From assembly GCF_001455965.1 (NCBI RefSeq), contig NZ_LKKO01000013.1, positions 62,001-126,000 of the forward strand: DNA of 64,000 bases, read 5' to 3'. Of the stretch, positions 62,056 through 64,000 are shown one piece after another. How positions within the stretch are numbered: position 1 is the first letter of the stretch; every line of letters starts with the position of its first letter. The position numbers were made by a program, and so were the translations under genes. The notes below the pieces were generated by a model. That model did no database searches. It saw only the letters and a list, made by a program, of their open reading frames with translations, and had not been told where the DNA came from. This stretch comes from Methylobacterium sp. GXS13 (GTDB taxonomy: Bacteria > Pseudomonadota > Alphaproteobacteria > Rhizobiales > Beijerinckiaceae).

Positions 62056-63099
62056 GTGAAGACAAATTCAGGCCGGTTCTTCGAGGATTTTCGCCTCGGC
62101 GAGACCATCCGGCACGCCACGCCCCGCACCGTCACGGTGGGCGACGTGGCGCTCTACACCGGCCTCTACGGCCCGCGCTTCGCCGTGCAATCGTCGGACG
62201 CCTTCGCGCGGGCCTTCGGGTATCCGAAAAGCCCGCTCGACGACCTGCTGACCTTCCACATGGTGTTCGGCAAGACCGTGCCGGACGTCTCCCTCAACGC
62301 GCTGGCCAATCTCGGCTACGCGGAGGGCGGGTTCCGCCGGCCGGTCTATCCGGGCGAGACCCTGTCGACCGTCTCCGAGGTGATCGGGCTCAAGGAGAGC
62401 TCGAACCGCCAGACCGGCGTGGTCTATGTGCGCTCGGTGGGCTCCGACGAGGCGGGCGAGACCGTTCTAAGCTATTGCCGCTGGGTCCTGGTGCGCAAGC
62501 GCGACCCGGAGGCCGCCATCGCCGAGGAGCACGTCCCGACGCTGGCCAAGGTGGTCGATCCGCAGGATCTCGCGGGCGCCCTGCCGAAGCTGTCCGCCGC
62601 CGCCTACGATTCGGATCTCGCGGGCAGCCCGCATCGGTTCCCCGACTACGCGGTCGGGGAAAAGATCGACCATGTCGACGGCATGACCGTCGAGGAGGCC
62701 GAGCACCAGATCGCCACGCGCCTGTTCCAGAACACCGCCAAGGTCCATTTCGACGGCTTGGCCGCCAAGGACACACGGTTCGGCCGCCGGCTGATCTATG
62801 GCGGGCACGTGATCTCGCTGGCCCGGGCGCTCAGCTTCAACGGGTTGGGCAACGCCTTCGCGTTGGCCGGCATCAATGCCGGCCGCCACGTGGCGCCGCT
62901 CTTTGCCGGCGACACGGTCTATGCCTGGAGTGAGGTCCTGGCCGCCGCCGATGTCGGCCGCGACGATGTCGGTCTCCTGCGCCTGCGCACAGTGGCCACC
63001 AAGAACCAGGCCTGCGGTGCTTTCCCGGACCGGGCGGGCGAGGGCTACGACCCGGCCGTGATCCTCGACCTGGATTACTGGGCGTTCGTGCCGAAGTAG
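62056..63099 (+). CDS. meaC: Mesaconyl-CoA hydratase (beta-methylmalyl-CoA dehydratase)
   Basis: 347-aa double-hotdog (MaoC-like) hydratase of the ethylmalonyl-CoA pathway, interconverting mesaconyl-C1-CoA and beta-methylmalyl-CoA during glyoxylate regeneration on C1 and C2 substrates. GTG start at 62056 with AGGA eight bases upstream. Features: GRFFEDFRLGETIRHATPRT, YTGLYGPRFAVQSSDAFARA, DDLLTFHMVFGKTVPD, YPGETLSTVSEV and RLIYGGHVISLARALSFNGL. Both hotdog halves are present. A strong marker that the organism uses this pathway (Methylobacterium, Rhodobacter and relatives). Confidence 0.93.
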   Translation: MKTNSGRFFEDFRLGETIRHATPRTVTVGDVALYTGLYGPRFAVQSSDAFARAFGYPKSPLDDLLTFHMVFGKTVPDVSLNALANLGYAEGGFRRPVYPGETLSTVSEVIGLKESSNRQTGVVYVRSVGSDEAGETVLSYCRWVLVRKRDPEAAIAEEHVPTLAKVVDPQDLAGALPKLSAAAYDSDLAGSPHRFPDYAVGEKIDHVDGMTVEEAEHQIATRLFQNTAKVHFDGLAAKDTRFGRRLIYGGHVISLARALSFNGLGNAFALAGINAGRHVAPLFAGDTVYAWSEVLAAADVGRDDVGLLRLRTVATKNQACGAFPDRAGEGYDPAVILDLDYWAFVPK

Positions 63100-63135
63100 A
63101 CTTTCAGGCCAAGGCTCCCGATGGACCGAGGCTCC

Positions 63136-63171
63136 GGAGGGCGCGCCGTCCGAACAGGACGCGCGCCCTCC
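63136..63171 (+). terminator. Strong hairpin behind meaC
   Basis: GGAGGGCGCG (63136-63145) pairs with CGCGCCCTCC (63162-63171), and GTCC/GGAC pair inside around GAACA. It lies 37 bases after the meaC stop; no T-run. Confidence 0.6.
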
Positions 63172-63412
63172 GTGCTCCCACGGTCTACGGCCGAGTCCGG
63201 TTCCGGGCGTTCCGACGCATCGGGGGAGGGGCCTTGTTCCCGGCACATGCGGAGAGGCGGTGCTGTCCTGGATCGTCGCCCGCTCCGGCGGCTGGAACGG
63301 GAACGGCCGGATACCCGACCCAAGATCATGACCCGCGGGCGGGGGCCGCTTCGCCTCCACCCCCGTCCGCGACCGGGCCGCGCAAACCCGCCTCAAACCC
63401 GTGTCGCCCGCC
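63172..63412. other. Intergenic stretch without a supported gene
   Basis: GC-rich DNA between the meaC hairpin and the end of ftsK. Nothing coding or structured could be supported. Confidence 0.35.
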
Positions 63413-64000
63413 TCACCCGGCGGCATCCTCCAGCAGGATCTCGCGCTTGCCGGCGTGGTTGGCCGGGCCGACGATGCCCTCGGTCTCCATCCGCTCCATC
63501 AGGGAGGCAGCGCGGTTGTAGCCGATCTGGAGGCGGCGCTGGATGTAGCTGGTCGAGGCCTTCTGGTCGCGCAGAACCACCTGCACGGCCTGGTCGTAGA
63601 GGTCGCCCCCGGTCTCGCCGAAGGAGCCCTGGTCGAACACGGCGCCGTCGAGTTCCAGCTCGGCCGCGCCGGCCTTGCCAGCCTTGCCGCCCTTCTCGGG
63701 GGCACCCTCCTCGTCGTCGGCAGTAACGGCGTCGAGGTAGCTCGGGCGGCCCTGGCGCTTGAGGTGGGCAACCACGCTCTCGACCTCGCTGTCCGAGCAG
63801 AACGGCCCGTGCACGCGCGTCGTGCGCCCGCCGCCGGCCATGAACAGCATGTCGCCCTGACCCAGAAGCTGCTCGGCGCCCATCTCGCCCAGGATCGTGC
63901 GGCTGTCGATCTTGCTGGTGACCTGGAAGGAGATCCGGGTCGGGAAGTTCGCCTTGATCGTGCCGGTGATCACGTCCACCGACGGGCGCTGCGTCGCCAT
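63413..64000 (-). CDS. ftsK: DNA translocase FtsK, C-terminal part (5' part beyond window)
   Basis: 196 codons of the septal DNA translocase are visible; the gene enters from the right edge. The end of the RecA-like motor is seen as [40 protein letters not shown] and [13 protein letters not shown]. The C-terminal gamma winged helix follows ([40 protein letters not shown]), which recognises KOPS/FRS polarity sequences and activates XerCD at dif. An acidic-lysine insertion (about [18 protein letters not shown]) precedes it, as in other alphaproteobacteria. Confidence 0.96.
   Translation of the reverse strand: MATQRPSVDVITGTIKANFPTRISFQVTSKIDSRTILGEMGAEQLLGQGDMLFMAGGGRTTRVHGPFCSDSEVESVVAHLKRQGRPSYLDAVTADDEEGAPEKGGKAGKAGAAELELDGAVFDQGSFGETGGDLYDQAVQVVLRDQKASTSYIQRRLQIGYNRAASLMERMETEGIVGPANHAGKREILLEDAAG

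Noticed and set aside
1..64000. CRISPR array or prophage
   Set aside because: No regularly spaced direct repeats and no cluster of phage structural genes were seen on either strand.

Overview
The window is high-GC, gene-dense chromosomal DNA from an alphaproteobacterium, most likely Methylobacterium or a close relative. This is inferred from codon and base use, a mesaconyl-CoA hydratase of the ethylmalonyl-CoA pathway, a heme/ferredoxin-type adenylate cyclase, many LysR regulators and GAF/PAS hybrid kinases. No rRNA, CRISPR array or intact prophage is visible. The only tRNA is tRNA-Ala(CGC).

Layout. 1-4.1 kb: an oligopeptide/nickel-type ABC importer (dppC cut by the left edge, dppB, binding protein) with a divergent LysR gene and a palindromic LysR box between them. 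4.1-13.1 kb: CDP-diacylglycerol pyrophosphatase, a DUF2891 protein, a hybrid histidine kinase with a small RNA directly behind its stop codon, an acyl-CoA dehydrogenase relative, and an Mfd paralogue whose Walker A lysine is lost. 13.5-21.3 kb: a run of small genes (GlcG/HbpS-like, PAS, M20 amidohydrolase, spermidine-synthase-like, cupredoxin, LysR/YceI) and a second copy of the small RNA. 21.5-30.4 kb: a GNAT acetyltransferase coupled to an Orn/Lys/Arg decarboxylase, 5-oxoprolinase PxpA, an LprI-like protein, a TonB receptor, an HNH protein and cystathionine gamma-synthase. 30.6-37.6 kb: an AaeA/AaeX/FUSC efflux operon, a GntR/FadR regulator and a second siderophore receptor, tied together by three copies of a GGATSATCC site. 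37.6-44.7 kb: SUV3-like helicase, LysR/MFS pair, redox-type adenylate cyclase and alkyladenine glycosylase.

44.9-47.7 kb is an accessory island. It begins where a LuxR gene is cut off after its ligand-binding domain and ends in an IS1595-type transposase fragment. Inside are a 37-residue CxxC microprotein flanked by 18-bp inverted repeats, a lower-GC protein with two SSB-like C-terminal tails (DLDDDIPF), and two small helix-turn-helix proteins. 47.7-56.1 kb: cupin/LysR pair, alpha/beta hydrolase, zinc alcohol dehydrogenase, a frameshifted LysR remnant and a second hybrid kinase. 57.0-61.2 kb: a D-glucarate catabolic cluster (LysR, kdgD, gudP, gudD) followed by a decayed garR. The right end has tRNA-Ala, a YggT protein, meaC and the C-terminus of FtsK.

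Most notable signals: (1) a pair of homologous small RNAs with compensatory base-pair changes and an exposed UUUCCUCCC anti-Shine-Dalgarno stretch; (2) the double SSB-tail protein; (3) the Mfd paralogue with a dead Walker A; (4) the three-site GntR operator network joining aromatic-acid-type efflux to a siderophore receptor.
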